A stretch of DNA of 64,000 nt from Sphaerisporangium sp. (GTDB lineage: Bacteria; Actinomycetota; Actinomycetes; Streptosporangiales; Streptosporangiaceae), in NCBI GenBank assembly GCA_025964675.1, contig JAOPYI010000116.1, positions 27,621-91,620 on the forward strand. Reading direction: 5' to 3'. The notes beneath the pieces were generated by a model, which was given only the letters and a program-made list of their open reading frames with translations, was not told the DNA's origin and made no database searches. The translations under genes and the position numbers were made by a program. This document shows, piece after piece, positions 28,617 to 37,077 of the stretch. Numbering within the stretch: position 1 is the stretch's first letter; each line of letters opens with the position of its first letter.

Positions 28617-29524
28617 CGGTGACGACGATCCTCCCGGGAAGCCCGGGGAACACCGGCGCGACCCTGCGGCGCAACTTCTGGCGGGGCGTCGGGCGAGTGC
28701 TGCGCCGCAAGCCCAGCCGGATCGCCGGCGTGGGCATCGTGGCCCTGTTCGGCGCCATGGCACTGTTCGGGCCGATGCTCTACCCCGCCCACCTGCCACG
28801 TGACAACAACGCCCTGTACGCGGCGCCGAGCCTGGCACATCCGTTCGGCACCGACTTCGAGGGCACAGACGTGCTCGCGCTGGTGGTCACCGGCTCGCGG
28901 TACGTCATCCTCACCGGCCTCGCCACCGCGGTCATCACGGTCGCGCTGGGCACGGCGCTCGGGCTGCTCGCCGGCTTCCACCGGGGGCGCTGGGACACCG
29001 TGCTCATGCGGATCACCGACATGCAGCTCACCATTCCGGGCCTGCCGCTGCTGCTGGTGCTGTCGACCATCTGGAAGTTCCAGGGGCCGCTCGAGATGGG
29101 CCTGGTACTCGGGCTGCTCGGCTGGGGCGGCGTGGCGCGGGCCGTGCGGTCGCAGACCCTGTCGCTGCGTGAGCGAGGCTTCATCGAGGCCGCCAGGGGA
29201 CTCGGACTGTCCACCAGGCACATCGTCGGCCGCGAGCTGCTGCCGAGCATGGCGCCCTACATCGCGATGAACGTGCTCATCGCCGTGACGGGGGCGATCT
29301 ACGCCCAGGTGGGCCTGTTCTTCCTTGGAGTCCTGCCGTTCGACTCCAACAACTGGGGCGTGATGCTGAACCTCGCCGTCTTCGGCGGCGGGGCCCTGAC
29401 CAGCACGGCCGCGCTGCCGTACCTGCTGGCGCCGCTGCTCGCCATCCTCCTGCTCACGCTGGGCATCGTGCTGATCGTCGACGCGATGGACGAGATCTTC
29501 AACCCTCGGCTGCGTGAGGAGTAA
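28613..29524 (+). CDS. Peptide ABC transporter permease, DppC type
   Basis: A 303-residue permease with the DppC layout: RRKPSRIAGVGIVALFGAMALFGPML, then HPFGTDFEGTDVLALVVTGSR, the EAA loop FIEAARGLGLSTRHIVGRELLPSMAPYI, and a C-terminal VDAMDEIFNPRLRE. ATG at 28613 overlaps the previous stop; the longer open frame upstream is a shadow. It forms the heterodimeric channel with the DppB-type subunit. Confidence 0.9.
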   Translation: MTVTTILPGSPGNTGATLRRNFWRGVGRVLRRKPSRIAGVGIVALFGAMALFGPMLYPAHLPRDNNALYAAPSLAHPFGTDFEGTDVLALVVTGSRYVILTGLATAVITVALGTALGLLAGFHRGRWDTVLMRITDMQLTIPGLPLLLVLSTIWKFQGPLEMGLVLGLLGWGGVARAVRSQTLSLRERGFIEAARGLGLSTRHIVGRELLPSMAPYIAMNVLIAVTGAIYAQVGLFFLGVLPFDSNNWGVMLNLAVFGGGALTSTAALPYLLAPLLAILLLTLGIVLIVDAMDEIFNPRLREE

Positions 29525-29528
29525 CCCG

Positions 29529-30596
29529 GTGACCACCAACTTTCCCCAGGCCGAGTCCGCCGCCGTGTCTCCCCTGGTCGCGGCGCCCGGCCACGCCACG
29601 GCGCCCGGCGTGCGCGTCAAGGATCTCACCGTCGTCTACAGGACCCCGCTGGGCGAGCTGCCCGCCGTGGGCGGCGTCAGCCTCACGATCGAGCCGGGCA
29701 CCATCACCGGCATCGTGGGGGAGTCCGGCTCCGGCAAGTCCACGCTGGCGCTCTCGTTGCTGAACGCCGTCCAGCCGCCCGGCCGCATCAAGGGCGGCAG
29801 CGTCGAGATCGACGGCCTCGGAGACGTCGTGAAGCTCGGCGGCGACGAGCTGCGCCAGGCGCGCGGACGGCACCTCGGGTACGTCTTCCAGGCCGCGCAG
29901 AACTCCCTCAACCCGCTCAAGACGGTCGGCAAGCAACTACTCGACCTCGGCCGCTCCCACGGCGTCGACGACCTGCGCGCGCTCGTACGGGACGCCAAGG
30001 ACCTGCTGGAGCGGATGGGCCTCGACGGAGCCCGCGTGCTCGACTCCCACCAGCACGAGCTGTCCGGCGGGATGCGCCAGCGCGTCGGCATCATGCTCGC
30101 CCTCGTGCTCAACGCCCAGCTCGTCATCCTCGACGAGCCGACCACGGCGCTCGACATGATCACGCAGGCCACCATCCTGCGGATCGTCCGAGAGGTCCAC
30201 AAGGAGCGCGGGCTCACGACCCTGATGGTGACCCACGACATCGGCGTGGCGGCGGAGGTCACCGACCGCCTCGCCGTGATGTACGGCGGTCGCGTGGTGG
30301 AGCACGGTCCCACCATGGAGGTGCTCGGCGCGCCCAGCCACCCGTACACCCGGGGCCTGATCCGGGCGATCCCGCGCCTGTCCGGCGACATCGCCGAGGC
30401 CCAGGCGCTGCCAGGACGGCCGCCCACGCTCGGCACCCTGCCCACGGCGGGATGCGTGTTCAGGGAGCGCTGCCCGCTCCGCATGGACATCTGCGAGACG
30501 GTGGACCCGCGCCCGCTGACCCATGACCGAAGGACCGTCGCGTGCCACGCGGTGGAGCGGTCGCACTCCACGGCGGAGCAGGAGGAATACGCGTGA
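29529..30596 (+). CDS. Peptide ABC transporter ATPase, DppD type
   Basis: A 355-residue ATP-binding subunit. Walker A is GESGSGKST, the Q-loop is YVFQAAQNSLNP, the signature is [13 protein letters not shown], Walker B is [12 protein letters not shown] and the H-loop is MVTHD. The C-terminal oligopeptide-transporter extension has CVFRERCPLRMDIC, the four-Cys iron-sulfur-like motif of the family. GTG at 29529 follows GAGGAG. It overlaps the next ATPase by GTGA. Confidence 0.92.
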   Translation: MTTNFPQAESAAVSPLVAAPGHATAPGVRVKDLTVVYRTPLGELPAVGGVSLTIEPGTITGIVGESGSGKSTLALSLLNAVQPPGRIKGGSVEIDGLGDVVKLGGDELRQARGRHLGYVFQAAQNSLNPLKTVGKQLLDLGRSHGVDDLRALVRDAKDLLERMGLDGARVLDSHQHELSGGMRQRVGIMLALVLNAQLVILDEPTTALDMITQATILRIVREVHKERGLTTLMVTHDIGVAAEVTDRLAVMYGGRVVEHGPTMEVLGAPSHPYTRGLIRAIPRLSGDIAEAQALPGRPPTLGTLPTAGCVFRERCPLRMDICETVDPRPLTHDRRTVACHAVERSHSTAEQEEYA

Positions 30597-31600
30597 TCAC
30601 AGGCACCGGCATCACCAAGACCTTCAAGCAGCGCGGCGACGTCCTCGGCGGCCGCGACGTGCGGGCCCTGCGCGGGATCGACTTCGCCATCGAGAAGGGC
30701 GGGGCCGTCTCGTTCATCGGCGAGTCCGGATGCGGCAAGACCACGCTCGGGCGGATCATCGCCGGGCTGGAGAGCTGGGACTCCGGCGAGATCGTGATCG
30801 ACGGCACGCCGATGTCCTCGCTCCGTCCGAGGCGCCGGCAGCCGTACTTCCGCAAGATCCAGCTCATCCACCAGGACCCGTACTCCGCCCTCAACCCGAC
30901 CCGGACGATCTACCAGACCCTCCAGGCGCCGCTCGCCCTGCGCGCGCGCCAGGCCGGCCGCCCGAAGTCGTGGATCGGCGAGCGCGCCGAGGAACTGCTC
31001 TCCCTGGTGGGCATCGACCCCGGGTACGTCCTCGGCCGGTACCCGCACCAGCTCTCAGGCGGCATGCGCCAGCGCGTGGTCATCGCCCGCGCGCTGACCG
31101 TTGACCCCGAGATGCTCGTCGCCGACGAGTCGGTCTCGATGATCGACGTGTCCATGCGGCTGAGCATCCTCGCCCTGCTCAAGGATCTTCGCGAGCGGCT
31201 CGGGGTGAGCGTGCTGTTCATCACCCACGACATCGCCACCGCCAGGTACATCGGCGCCGAGGGCGAGCTGTATGTGCTCTACCGGGGGCAGGTCGTGGAA
31301 CGCGGGCTCACCGAGAGCATCATCACGGGCCCCGTGCATCCGTACACCCAGTCGCTGCTGTCGGCCATTCCCGTCCTGCACGGGCTGGAGCAGCCCGGAC
31401 CCGAGCGGGTCGTGCCGACCGAGGCCCTCGACGAGCGCCACGCGGACGAGGGATGCCTGTTCGCCCGCAGGTGTCCCTTCCGCACCGAGCGTTGCGAGAA
31501 GGAGCGGCCGGCGCTGGTGCGGGGCGTGGAGGTGGCGCACGAGCGCGCGTGCTTCCACCCGCAGCGCCGGAGCGTGATCCCCGTCGAGGCGGTCGCGTGA
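30593..31600 (+). CDS. Peptide ABC transporter ATPase, DppF type
   Basis: A 335-residue second ATP-binding subunit. Walker A is GESGCGKTT, the Q-loop region is LIHQDPYSALNP and the signature is [10 protein letters not shown]. Walker B and the D-loop read LVADESVSMID instead of the usual [11 protein letters not shown]; the catalytic Glu is kept. The H-loop is FITHD and the C-terminal cluster is CLFARRCPFRTERC. AGGAGG precedes the GTG start, which overlaps the previous stop; the next gene overlaps it by GTGA. Confidence 0.9.
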   Translation: MITGTGITKTFKQRGDVLGGRDVRALRGIDFAIEKGGAVSFIGESGCGKTTLGRIIAGLESWDSGEIVIDGTPMSSLRPRRRQPYFRKIQLIHQDPYSALNPTRTIYQTLQAPLALRARQAGRPKSWIGERAEELLSLVGIDPGYVLGRYPHQLSGGMRQRVVIARALTVDPEMLVADESVSMIDVSMRLSILALLKDLRERLGVSVLFITHDIATARYIGAEGELYVLYRGQVVERGLTESIITGPVHPYTQSLLSAIPVLHGLEQPGPERVVPTEALDERHADEGCLFARRCPFRTERCEKERPALVRGVEVAHERACFHPQRRSVIPVEAVA

Positions 31601-32520
31601 GCGGCCTCAGCCCTGACGACCGTCCCGCGACGCCGGTGACGGGCATCCGTCCCGCCGTGCCCGCCGAGCTGCCCGCCGTCGGCGAGCTCGCTCGGGCCGC
31701 GCTCACTCTGGACGCCTCGGAGGCGCCTCAGATCGTCTCGCGGCTATCGGCTCCGCCCGAGGGACGCCAGTGGACGGCCCTGGTGACGCCGGATCTGCAC
31801 GGCGTCGTGTTCGCGTCCACGTCCTCCACCGAGGGCGTGGGCCATGTGGACCTGCTCGCCGTACACCCGTCCGCTCAGGGCCGGGGCGTCGGCAGGACCC
31901 TGGTCGGGGCGGCCGAGGGCTGGCTGCGCGAGCAAGGGGTGCGCGAGGTGCGCCTGGCCGGCAACCCTCCCTGCTACGCCTGGCCGGGCGTCGACGTGCG
32001 CTACACCCCGGCGAGCTGCCTGGCCGAGAGCCTCGGCTATGAGCGGTACCGCACCGCCTGGAACATGACAGCCGACCTCTCGGGATACGTGCCGGGCGGC
32101 GCGGACCGGCCGTCGGGCGAGGAGCTCGCCCGGCTCGCCTCGGCCGGGGTCGCCCTCCATTCGGCGCCCGCCGGCGAGCGCTCGGCGGTGATGGAGTTCG
32201 CCAGGGAGCACTGGAACGACGCGTGGGCCTGGGAGGTGGCGCAGGCGAGCGGCTGCCACTACGCGACCCGGCACGGGGAGATCCTGGGCTTCGCCGCCTG
32301 GGGAGCCCGGCCAGGCTGGTTCGGGCCGATGGGCACGGCCGAGGCCGCTCGTGGGCTCGGGGTCGGCGGGGTCCTGCTGCGGCGATGCCTGGAGGAGCAG
32401 GCGTTGGCCGGGCAGCGCAGCGCCCAGATCGGCTGGGTGGGGCCGGTGCGCTTCTACGCCAGAGCCGTCGGCGCGCGCGTGGAACGCGTCTTCTGGCTCT
32501 ACCGCCGCACCCTCGCCTGA
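31597..32520 (+). CDS. Tandem GNAT acetyltransferase in the murQ operon
   Basis: A 307-residue protein with two GNAT modules. The first (residues 15-150) has HVDLLAVHPSAQGRGVGRTLVGAAEGWL with the Q/R-x-x-G-x-G acetyl-CoA loop. The second (170-307) is weaker (GPMGTAEAARGLGVGGVLLRRCLEEQ, then VRFYARAVGARVERVFW). The GTG at 31597 overlaps the DppF-type gene, so translation is coupled; the upstream open frame is a shadow. Position between the importer and murQ suggests acetylation of an imported amino sugar or peptide amine, or its detoxification. This is inference; no substrate residue is known. Confidence 0.82.
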   Translation: MSGLSPDDRPATPVTGIRPAVPAELPAVGELARAALTLDASEAPQIVSRLSAPPEGRQWTALVTPDLHGVVFASTSSTEGVGHVDLLAVHPSAQGRGVGRTLVGAAEGWLREQGVREVRLAGNPPCYAWPGVDVRYTPASCLAESLGYERYRTAWNMTADLSGYVPGGADRPSGEELARLASAGVALHSAPAGERSAVMEFAREHWNDAWAWEVAQASGCHYATRHGEILGFAAWGARPGWFGPMGTAEAARGLGVGGVLLRRCLEEQALAGQRSAQIGWVGPVRFYARAVGARVERVFWLYRRTLA

Positions 32521-32606
32521 CCGTTCTCCCGCCGCCGGCCTCCCACGGTCGGCGGCCACACGGCCGGCGAACCATTTCGACGATCCGCCCGGAAGATTGA
32601 GGAGTC

Positions 32607-33524
32607 ATGAACCGACCAGGTGCCGCTCTGGCCACGACGGAACAGAGTGATCCGCGTTACCGCCGGATCGACAGGCTGCCGACCGACGAGATCGCGCGGC
32701 TCATGAACGCGGCCGATTCCACGGTGCCGGCGGCGGTGGCCAGGGCGGTCCCGCGGATCTCTGCCGCGATCGACGGGATCGCCGCCCGGATGCAGGACGG
32801 CGGGCGGCTGTTCTACGTGGGTGCCGGCACGTCCGGACGGCTCGCCGTGCTGGACGCCTCGGAGTGCCCGCCGACCTTCGGCACCGATCCTGAGGTGGTG
32901 CGCGGCATCATCGCCGGGGGAGTGGAGGCGCTGACCCGGTCCGTCGAGGGGGCGGAGGACGACGCCGAGGCGGGCGCAGCCGCCATCCGGGAGCAGGGCG
33001 TGGGACCGCTGGACTCGGTGGTGGGGATCTCTGCGAGCGGCCGGGCCCCGTTCGTGCTCGCCGCGGTGGCCGAGGCCCGCCGTCTCGGCGCGCTGACGGC
33101 CGGTCTGTCCTGCAACACCCGCGTGCCGCTGTCCGAGGTCGCCGACCATCCCATCGAGGTCATCGTCGGGCCCGAGGTGGTGACCGGTTCGACACGGTTG
33201 AAGGCCGGGACCGCGCAGAAGCTGGTCCTCAACATGATCTCGACGATCTCGATGATCAAGTGCGGCCGGACCTTCGGGAACTACATGATCGAGGTTTCCG
33301 CGAGCAACACCAAGCTGGTCGACCGGGCCGCCCGCATCGTCGGCGACATCACCGGCGCCGACATCTCCGTCGCCCGCCTCGCCCTGGAGGCCGCGGGACA
33401 CCAGGTTAAGACCGCCGTGGTGATGCTCGAACGCCACCTCGACGCCGACGAGGCGCGCCTGCTGCTCGCGGCCTTCGGCGACCGGCTCGACAGCGCCCTG
33501 GAGGCCCGCCCCCAGGGCGCCTGA
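32607..33524 (+). CDS. murQ: N-acetylmuramic acid 6-phosphate etherase
   Basis: A 305-residue MurQ, which cleaves the lactyl ether of MurNAc-6-phosphate to GlcNAc-6-phosphate plus D-lactate in cell-wall recycling. It is a SIS-fold enzyme: FYVGAGTSGRLAVLDASECPPTFG near residue 70, VGISASGRAPFVLAA near residue 133, TRLKAGTAQKLVLNMISTISMI near residue 192, and a VMLERHLDADEARLLL UBA-like tail. GAGGAG precedes the ATG. It is the last gene of the importer operon (86-bp gap). No MurP PTS or MurK kinase is adjacent, so the phosphorylation step is encoded elsewhere. Confidence 0.95.
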   Translation: MNRPGAALATTEQSDPRYRRIDRLPTDEIARLMNAADSTVPAAVARAVPRISAAIDGIAARMQDGGRLFYVGAGTSGRLAVLDASECPPTFGTDPEVVRGIIAGGVEALTRSVEGAEDDAEAGAAAIREQGVGPLDSVVGISASGRAPFVLAAVAEARRLGALTAGLSCNTRVPLSEVADHPIEVIVGPEVVTGSTRLKAGTAQKLVLNMISTISMIKCGRTFGNYMIEVSASNTKLVDRAARIVGDITGADISVARLALEAAGHQVKTAVVMLERHLDADEARLLLAAFGDRLDSALEARPQGA

Positions 33525-33549
33525 CCGCCTGGCGGGTCGTCAACGGGTG

Positions 33550-33565
33550 GCCGCACGGGTGCGGC
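33550..33565 (+). terminator. Possible terminator after murQ
   Basis: GCCGCA-CGGG-TGCGGC, a perfect 6-bp stem with a 4-nt loop, 26 bp after the murQ stop. The stem is short, so it is a moderate candidate. Confidence 0.45.
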
Positions 33566-33725
33566 GTGCGGGCCGGGCTCCGAGGAAGGCCGACGGTACG
33601 GCGAGGTACCTGCTGACCCGGGGGGCGTTCACGACAAGGACGGCTCCGGCTCCGGATGTGTGACATCCCCCGTGTACGAACCCTCGGGATCCGGGGGCGC
33701 TGGAGTCCGCGGGACGGTGAGCATG

Positions 33726-33731
33726 CATAAT
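33726..33731 (+). promoter_or_regulatory. -10 box of a leaderless promoter
   Basis: CATAAT ends 8 nt before the ATG at 33740, and no ribosome site lies between, so transcription probably starts at or next to the start codon. No good -35 is seen. Confidence 0.45.
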
Positions 33732-33739
33732 CCACACTC

Positions 33740-34339
33740 ATGTCTCCCGCGATCGAACTGATGTGGCCCACCGGGGCCGATGACGCCCTGCGCGACGAGG
33801 TCCAGCGGGTCGTGCATGCTGTGGTCGAGCTCGGCGGCGCGGTCGGCTACGTGAAACCGCCTGGCAGGGACGAGACCGACCCCTTCCTGGACGGCGTCCT
33901 CGCCGACGTTCGCCGCGGTCGCGCGGCGCTGGCACTGGCACGGGTGGACGGCGCGGTCGAGGCCATGGGTCTGTGGAGGCGGGCGAGCTCACAGCTCTTC
34001 GAGCACTCGGCCGAGGTCGGGAAGGTCATGGCGCATCCGTCGGCACGCGGTCTCGGGCTCGGCCGCCTGATCGTCGGCGCCCTCATCGAGAACGCCCGGG
34101 CGGCGGGCGTCGAGACGCTGACCCTGGGCACCCGTGGCAACAACCATGGTGCGATCGGGCTGTACGAGGAACTGGGCTTCCGTGTATGGGGGCGGTTGCC
34201 CAACGTCATCGAGATCGGTGACGAGCGCTTCGATGACGTTCGCATGTTCGTGGACCTGGGCAGGGGCCCTGAGGTCGTGCTCCGGGGGTCGGCGCCCGGC
34301 GGTGTGGGCTCCTCGCCACGCCGTACGCCCCGCCCGTAG
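33740..34339 (+). CDS. GNAT-family N-acetyltransferase
   Basis: A 199-residue cytoplasmic acetyl-CoA-dependent acetyltransferase. The core lies at residues 65-150: VGKVMAHPSARGLGLGRLIVGALIENA (acetyl-CoA loop), VETLTLGTRGNNHGAIGLYEELGFRVWGRLPN (the N-x-x-A-I-x-L-Y-x-x-x-G-F end motif). The C-terminal tail after residue 180 is Pro/Arg/Gly-rich. It is probably a leaderless message. It stands alone and its substrate is unknown. Confidence 0.85.
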   Translation: MSPAIELMWPTGADDALRDEVQRVVHAVVELGGAVGYVKPPGRDETDPFLDGVLADVRRGRAALALARVDGAVEAMGLWRRASSQLFEHSAEVGKVMAHPSARGLGLGRLIVGALIENARAAGVETLTLGTRGNNHGAIGLYEELGFRVWGRLPNVIEIGDERFDDVRMFVDLGRGPEVVLRGSAPGGVGSSPRRTPRP

Positions 34340-34427
34340 AGGTCTTCTCACTCTGGCCAAACCTGTGTCTCGGGCAAAAGTGTCGCCAGAATCACCGGCA
34401 AACGCTGAGCGGAGGCGCCCGGAGGAG

Positions 34428-34433
34428 TAGCTT
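34428..34433 (+). promoter_or_regulatory. -10 box of a leaderless promoter (SGNH gene)
   Basis: TAGCTT with CTGAGC 17 bp upstream (34405-34410). The -10 ends 8 nt before the ATG at 34442. The GGAGGAG at 34421-34427 is too far from the ATG to serve as a normal ribosome site, which supports a leaderless start. Confidence 0.4.
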
Positions 34434-34441
34434 CTCTCAGC

Positions 34442-35413
34442 ATGTCTTCAGGGCATGTTAACCACGCACCCAGCGGGGTGGGGCACCATAGATTCATGTC
34501 ATCTCCACCCATGGGCGACATTAGTCCTCATAGCCGACATGTCAGGCGGGCCGCCAGGGCCGCGCGGCGCATGCGGTTCAGGGTGGGCGTGACGCTGCTC
34601 GCCGTGGTGGCCATCCTGGGCGTCACACTCGACGCCGTCTCGGCCGCCGGGGTTCTGCGCGCGCCGGGAAATGAAGGTGTCACGATCGCCGAGCCGCCCG
34701 CAGAGTCCGGCACGACGGCGGGCAAGTCCCGCGCCTCCGCGGTCGGCACCGTCGTCGGGCTGGGCGACTCGGTGCCCGCCGGCTCCGCGTGCGGTTGCCA
34801 GACGTACGTCTCGCTGGTCGGCGAGACTCTGGCGGCGAGGCAGGGAACGCGGGTCGTCAGCAGGAACCTCGCCGCCCCCGGGCTCACCACCGAGGGACTG
34901 CTGGAGCAGCTCGCGGATGACACGGCGCAGTCCACCGTGGTGGGCGCCGACCTGACGATCATCACCATCGGCGCGAACGACTTCGACAGCGGAGCCATCG
35001 AGGACGACAGCTGCGGCCCGAGCGCGGATCTCGCCTGCTACAAGGACGATCTGGCGCGGCTGCGTACCAACATGGACGCCATCCTCAGCAAGGTGCGCTC
35101 GCTGGAGACGCGTGACGGAAGCCGGATCATCGTCACCGGCTACTGGAACGTCTTCATGGACGGCGCCACCGGACGTGCCCAGGGGCAGACATACGTCACC
35201 GTCAGCGACAGGCTCACGCTTGCCGTCAACGAGACCATCGCGGCCTCGGCCGACGCCGCGGGCGTGCGGTACGTCGACCTGTACGCGCCGTTCAAGGGAG
35301 GCGACGGCACGCGGGACGACACGCCGCTCCTGGCCTCCGACGGTGACCACCCCGATGCCACGGGACACCAGCTCATCGCCGGCTCGGTCCTCGAGGCGAT
35401 CTCCGCCGTCTGA
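34442..35413 (+). CDS. SGNH/GDSL-type hydrolase, membrane-anchored or secreted
   Basis: A 323-residue protein. A basic N-terminus (RRAARAARRMRFR) and one hydrophobic helix (residues 46-67) act as signal or anchor. The SGNH hydrolase follows: block I GLGDSVPAG (Ser nucleophile), block III GANDFDSG, block V SDGDHPDATGHQ (Asp/His). Cys pairs CGCQ and DDSCG/LACY suggest disulfides outside the cell. Likely a lipase/esterase or a deacetylase of a wall polymer. The start at 34442 is supported by the leaderless promoter; ATG at 34496 is an alternative. Confidence 0.82.
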   Translation: MSSGHVNHAPSGVGHHRFMSSPPMGDISPHSRHVRRAARAARRMRFRVGVTLLAVVAILGVTLDAVSAAGVLRAPGNEGVTIAEPPAESGTTAGKSRASAVGTVVGLGDSVPAGSACGCQTYVSLVGETLAARQGTRVVSRNLAAPGLTTEGLLEQLADDTAQSTVVGADLTIITIGANDFDSGAIEDDSCGPSADLACYKDDLARLRTNMDAILSKVRSLETRDGSRIIVTGYWNVFMDGATGRAQGQTYVTVSDRLTLAVNETIAASADAAGVRYVDLYAPFKGGDGTRDDTPLLASDGDHPDATGHQLIAGSVLEAISAV

Positions 35414-35485
35414 CCCCTTCCGATGCCTCCGGCAGCGGGGCCGTGAGGTGCCGCGGGTTATCGTTGGGCTCAGGGGGAGAGCGTT

Positions 35486-35845
35486 ATGAAGCGAACATTT
35501 GCCATGGCTGTGCTGCTCGCGGTCACCGCGGCCGGATTCGTCGTCACAGGGGGCGCGGCTCAGGCGGCGGCGAAGACCACGGTGAGCAGGACACAGTACA
35601 ACATCATGATCCGCCAGTGCCGGTACGCCGACAGCCGCACGCTGCGCAGGCAGTGCCGGATGGCGGTGAGAAAGCACTACCGCGTCGGCAGATGGAATCC
35701 CAACCTGGATTGCCGCACATATTCCGGCATAACCGTATGCGGAACGCTGAAGCTGAGCAGGAGGGAACGCCTATGTGTCAAGCACTTGGCGCAGGACGGC
35801 CTGTCCCGCAGACGTGCCGAGGTGGAGTGCTACGTGTTCGCGTAG
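35486..35845 (+). CDS. Small secreted Cys-rich basic protein
   Basis: A 119-residue protein with a clear Sec signal peptide (MKRTFAMAVLLAVTAAGFVVTGGAAQAAA), then about 90 residues with six Cys (CRYADS, QCRMA, LDCRTY, VCGTL, LCVKH, ECYVF) and many Arg, probably a compact disulfide-bonded basic domain. GGGGAG precedes the ATG. No family recognised; a secreted inhibitor, antimicrobial or wall-binding protein are possibilities only. Confidence 0.7.
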   Translation: MKRTFAMAVLLAVTAAGFVVTGGAAQAAAKTTVSRTQYNIMIRQCRYADSRTLRRQCRMAVRKHYRVGRWNPNLDCRTYSGITVCGTLKLSRRERLCVKHLAQDGLSRRRAEVECYVFA

Positions 35846-35963
35846 GTATGGCGCACTGACATTCCTCAGTGTTTCATCCGAAATACTGCGATATGTCGTC
35901 CATGCGTCATGCGGAGGGTCTGGGATTCGGGGACCTAGCCGCTTGGCCCTTCGGAGGACGACA

Positions 35964-36965
35964 ATGCGCAGAACCTTGTTGATGGCAGCCGCCGGTGCCC
36001 TGGTGATGTTCGGCGGGACGGTGGCCGCGTACGCCGGCAGCGGTTCCGACCGGCAGAGCCACGGGCAGCCGGACCAGGCATACGAGATCGCGCTCATCGG
36101 CGACATGCCGTACGGCGACACGGGGAGGGCCCAGTACCCGCGCGTGATCGACGAGATCAACGCCGACCGGCACCTCGCGTTCACCGTTTTCGACGGCGAC
36201 ATCAAGAACGGCAGCGAGCGATGCGACCAGCCGCTGTACGACCTGGCGGCGAAGAGCTTCGGCTCCTTCCGTAGCCCCGTGGTGTACGTGCCGGGCGACA
36301 ACGAGTGGACCGACTGCGACCGGGCCAGCGCCGGTGCTTACGACCCCAACGAGCGCCTGTCCCTGGTGCGCCGCATGTTCGCCTCCACCCCGGAGTCGCT
36401 GGGCGCGCGCAAGCTCCCGCTCCAGCGTCAGTCCGCCGCGTACCCCGAGAACGTGCGGTGGAAGTACGGCACGGCGACCTACCTCGGCCTCAACGTCCCC
36501 GGCAGCGACAACAACGCGCCGCAGTTCGACGCCGCGGGCAAGCAGATCGACGGCGACCTCGCCGAGTACACCGCGCGCAACAAGGCCAACCTCGACTGGC
36601 TGGACCAGGGCTTCGCCGCCGCCCGTTCGGCCGGGTCCAAGGCGATCGTCATCGTTCTCCAGGCGGACATGTGGACCACCGAGCCCACCGCGCACTTCGC
36701 CGACACCAAGCGCAAGCTGGCCCAGCTCTCCATCGGTTTCCCGGGCCAGGTCCTGCTGGTGAACGGCGACAGCCACGTCCTGCGGGTCGACAAGCCGCTC
36801 ACCGACGCGAAGGACCAGACGATCCAGAACGTCACGCGGGTGCAGACCTTCGGCAGCGGCCAGAGCCACTGGGTGAGCGCCGTCATCGACCCGAGCGACC
36901 CGCAGGTGTTCACCTTCCACCAGCACGTTGTCAAGGCGAACCTGCCGGTCTATGTCAGCCCCTGA
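35964..36965 (+). CDS. Secreted metallophosphoesterase-like protein
   Basis: A 333-residue protein with a Sec signal peptide (MRRTLLMAAAGALVMFGGTVAAYAG). The rest follows the calcineurin-like order of metal motifs: ALIGDMPYGD, FTVFDGDIKNGSERC, VVYVPGDNEWTDC (in place of GNHE), and LLVNGDSHVLRVD near the end (in place of GHxH). The motifs are modified, so this is a diverged subgroup of secreted phosphoesterases. The ATG at 35964 has GGAGGA upstream; the 63 upstream in-frame codons overlap the previous gene and are rejected. Substrate unknown. Confidence 0.78.
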   Translation: MRRTLLMAAAGALVMFGGTVAAYAGSGSDRQSHGQPDQAYEIALIGDMPYGDTGRAQYPRVIDEINADRHLAFTVFDGDIKNGSERCDQPLYDLAAKSFGSFRSPVVYVPGDNEWTDCDRASAGAYDPNERLSLVRRMFASTPESLGARKLPLQRQSAAYPENVRWKYGTATYLGLNVPGSDNNAPQFDAAGKQIDGDLAEYTARNKANLDWLDQGFAAARSAGSKAIVIVLQADMWTTEPTAHFADTKRKLAQLSIGFPGQVLLVNGDSHVLRVDKPLTDAKDQTIQNVTRVQTFGSGQSHWVSAVIDPSDPQVFTFHQHVVKANLPVYVSP

Positions 36966-37041
36966 GGACGGGCGTTCTCGGCGCTCGTTCATGTGATTCA
37001 GCCGGGCCTTTGTGGAGTTTCCACGATGATTTCCGTCGCTG

Positions 37042-37069
37042 TTGACATGGTGAACTCGTGACCTAATGA
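37042..37069 (+). promoter_or_regulatory. Near-consensus leaderless promoter
   Basis: TTGACA (37042-37047), 16-bp spacer, TAATGA (37064-37069). The predicted start, 7-9 nt downstream, coincides with the ATG at 37078; there is no ribosome site. An ATG at 37066 lies inside the -10 box and therefore cannot be translated from this promoter. Confidence 0.65.
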
Positions 37070-37077
37070 TCGAGATC

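Noticed and set aside
35775..35963. 63-residue upstream extension of the secreted phosphoesterase-like protein
   Set aside because: It overlaps the preceding secreted-protein gene out of frame and would bury the signal peptide that begins at 35964.
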